Source: CAZRIZ01 sp964625885 (lineage in GTDB: Bacteria > Patescibacteriota > Saccharimonadia > Saccharimonadales > Saccharimonadaceae). From it: a DNA stretch of 22,350 bases. The position numbers were made by a program, and so were the translations under genes. The stretch lies in contig CAZVBM010000013.1 in assembly GCA_964625885.1 (NCBI GenBank), positions 1 through 22,350 of the forward strand, read 5' to 3'. Under the pieces are notes generated by a model. That model made no database searches, was not told where the DNA came from, and was given only the letters and a program-made list of their open reading frames with translations. Positions 21,700 through 22,350 of the stretch are shown here, piece after piece; within the stretch, counting starts at the first letter, position 1; each line of letters opens with the position of its first letter.

Positions 21700-22313
21700 C
21701 CCCTTGGTTTGGCTGTTGCTGGCCTGGTGGCTTGTTTCTTGAGTTTAGGGCGAACAGTAATTAAAAATATAAGTAGCAAGTCAGCTGTTATCAGGTAAAT
21801 AGGGTAAGCAATTTCAGCGAATTTCCACTCGACTACAAATAAGAAGCTAGTCAGGGCACTAAATGTCCTAGCTATGTAAGTTGAAGACGATTCGCTTTTA
21901 GGGTCTTCAATAGCTTTCTTGAAAGTCGGCATGGCGATAATTAAATCGCCGATTAAAGAGATGGCGATAGCCAGATTTGGTTCATCGGTTGCTGCCCAGA
22001 GGGCAATGGCTAACACGGCCAGGCCACCGCAGAAATAGTCAAACGGCCTTAGCTTCCAGTATGATTGTCGAAAAAGCACTCCTGCGACAATCACGCAGAG
22101 TGGGTTCAGGCCAGCAACCATAACTGGTACCGTTGCCCAAGTTATACCTTGACTGAGGGCGGCGGCTGAGCTAATCATTGGCCAAATCGCCCAAAACGTC
22201 CATGACACTAGATTGGGTTTGGTTTGGCCTTTTATCATTTTGGCAATATAAACAGCGATACCAATAATCTAACCGATCATGGCCAAGGCTAATAAGACAT
22301 GTCTCCAATCCAT
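21696..22313 (-). pseudogene. Small multi-helix membrane protein gene broken by an in-frame TAG
   Basis: The intact frame from 22238 gives 180 residues with several hydrophobic helices and a basic C-terminal tail (KKQATRPATAKPRG). Upstream, in the same frame, ATG 22313 starts MDWRHVLLALAMIG, then TAG (22271-22269), then IIGIAVYIAKMIKGQTKPN. The TAG falls in the middle of what reads as the first transmembrane helix, and a leaderless-type -10 box sits exactly six bases before ATG 22313. The KGQTKPNLVSWTFWA segment resembles small CPR membrane proteins with a KPN or KPH..SW motif after helix 1 (recalled, not checked). TAG ends other genes here, so readthrough by reassignment is unlikely. It may be a real nonsense mutation, a sequencing error, or reinitiation at ATG 22238. 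Confidence 0.65.
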
Positions 22314-22319
22314 ACTCTA

Positions 22320-22328
22320 ATCTTATCA
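22320..22328 (-). promoter_or_regulatory. Extended -10, leaderless type, before ATG 22313
   Basis: The minus strand reads TGA-TAAGAT followed by six bases and ATG, the same geometry as at the HIT and rlmH genes. This supports 22313 as the original start of the interrupted gene. Confidence 0.6.
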
Positions 22329-22350
22329 CAAAGTAAAAACCCCGACGCGG

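Noticed and set aside
1..22350. UGA or UAG reassignment
   Set aside because: Genes end normally at TGA (503-736 gene, ABC ATPase) and at TAG (HIT, rlmH, valS), and no conserved gene contains an internal TGA. The single internal TAG is better explained as a mutation or error.
1..22350. CRISPR array, transposase or phage genes
   Set aside because: No regularly spaced short repeats, transposase motifs or phage structural genes are seen. The long direct repeat is coding sequence within two related genes.

Overview
The window looks like part of a Candidate Phyla Radiation genome, most likely Candidatus Saccharibacteria (TM7). Evidence: very compact gene packing with 1-4 nt overlaps, a MurE-type ligase without its N-terminal domain, several promoters placed so that transcripts would start at or within a few bases of the start codon, and a run of small orphan proteins beside universal housekeeping genes. 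The genetic code is standard: TGA and TAG both end genes here, so this is not a UGA-Gly lineage. The phylum call is an inference from gene content, not from a marker tree.

Layout. 1-502 holds the 3' end of a tRNA-Ser, its terminator, and about 400 bases of non-coding sequence with a structured repeat and copies of the tRNA 3' end. 503-3376 carries small genes: an orphan (-), a HIT-family hydrolase (+), a phosphoribosyltransferase-like protein (+), another orphan (-) and rlmH (+). 3377-3754 is non-coding and packed with three copies of the structured repeat. 3755-7504 has valS and tsaD on the minus strand. 7603-14505 is a duplicated two-gene surface-protein module, each unit being a small membrane-anchored protein plus a large secreted protein; the two large proteins have different N-terminal parts but an identical 453-residue C-terminal part. 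It runs with a one-base overlap into a murE-like ligase (14505-15794). A further structured repeat and a CIRCE-controlled groES-groEL operon follow (15805-17995). 18012-22350 holds an Ala/Pro-rich orphan (-), a degenerate phosphoglucose/phosphomannose isomerase-like SIS protein (+), a MacB-type ABC permease and ATPase pair (-), and a small membrane protein gene (-) broken by an in-frame TAG.

The two most unusual things are these. (1) A family of 121-128 nt structured repeats with four full copies and one fragment. Helices are kept by paired base changes, and the positions of G.U wobbles agree with the strand orientation inferred from homology, so they look like an RNA family rather than simple DNA palindromes. 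I do not recognise the family. (2) The duplicated surface module, in which 1363 bp at the 3' end of each large gene appear identical while the N-terminal halves have diverged. This is a variable-head, constant-tail arrangement expected from recent gene conversion, and it could matter for host attachment in an episymbiont.
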